Of a DNA stretch of 54,144 nucleotides, positions 54,059 to 54,144 are shown piece by piece. The notes under the pieces were generated by a model, which was not told the DNA's origin, ran no database searches, and saw only the letters and a program-made list of their open reading frames with translations. The stretch's first letter is position 1. Each line of letters begins with the position of its first letter. Source of the stretch: Polaromonas sp. (GTDB taxonomy: Bacteria; Pseudomonadota; Gammaproteobacteria; Burkholderiales; Burkholderiaceae_C). The stretch is taken from contig NZ_JAQSDA010000007.1 of NCBI RefSeq assembly GCF_029945685.1, positions 265,531-319,674 of the forward strand, read 5' to 3'. Made by a program: the position numbers and the translations under genes.

Positions 54059-54144
54059 AAGCAAAGAAAAAGGCGACCCTACTGTCTGCGTCCCTCCGCT
54101 TCGCTGCGGGCAACCTGCGGTGCTCGGCAAAAGCGGGGTCTCGC

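Larger units (their letters stand above)
53792..54144. other. Gene-free right end filled with interspersed repeats
   Basis: 353 bp without a supported gene. In order: repeat copy H, a CTGTCATCCCGGACTTGAGG-type segment (53871-53935), the CGTTCGGGCTGAGCTTGTCG motif (53945-53964) that I recognise as widespread in proteobacterial intergenic DNA, and a hairpin element followed by CTTCGCTGCGGGCAACCTGC up to the edge. Confidence 0.7.

Overview
The window is high-GC chromosomal DNA from a betaproteobacterium, most likely family Comamonadaceae (Polaromonas/Rhodoferax-like). The evidence is gene content and order: nudJ-mnmA, hpf-ptsN-hprK, fur/bamE-dapB, leuS-lptE, a proteobacterial-type GshA, and a betaproteobacterial narXL-narK1K2-GHJI cluster. 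A short interspersed repeat that I associate with this family also occurs eight times. I cannot name the species. No tRNA, rRNA, CRISPR array, transposase or phage gene was found.

Layout. 1-4681 (minus): the N-terminal ~1560 residues of a giant two-partner-secretion adhesin that runs off the left edge; it carries a 58/59-residue repeat array. 4932-7491: a divergent response regulator and histidine kinase. 7589-9276 (minus): mnmA and nudJ. 9424-12346: the three-gene proton-translocating transhydrogenase pntAA-pntAB-pntB. 12507-15118: fadD and a methylthioadenosine/SAH nucleosidase. 15277-16263 (minus): corA. 16673-18630: hpf, ptsN and hprK. 18943-19395 (minus): fur, divergent from a plus-strand housekeeping run of bamE, dapB, exbB, exbD, leuS and lptE to 25343. 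An arginase (minus) and holA (plus) follow.

27582-48424 is a nitrate-respiration locus on one strand: narX and narL, an FNR-like box, two NarK transporters, narGHJI, then a tightly packed tail. The tail holds a parvulin isomerase with an N-terminal Cys cluster, a beta-carbonic anhydrase, a nitronate monooxygenase-like flavoprotein, a class II (B12-dependent) ribonucleotide reductase, an NnrS-like membrane protein, a YdjA-like nitroreductase, a 134-residue protein of unknown function and a hemerythrin-domain protein. Most junctions in the tail overlap by ATGA/GTGA. The set reads as one anaerobic programme: sense nitrate, import it, respire it, tolerate NO and reactive nitrogen, and keep making dNTPs without oxygen.

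48444-53791 returns to housekeeping genes: proA, a small cytochrome c, gshA and kup. The right end (53792-54144) is a gene-free cluster of interspersed repeats.

The observations most worth a second look are the long accessory tail of the nar operon, the adhesin repeat array beside its own two-component system, and the 59-bp repeat family, copies of which lie in frame inside leuS and proA and supply the stop codon of the nucleosidase gene.
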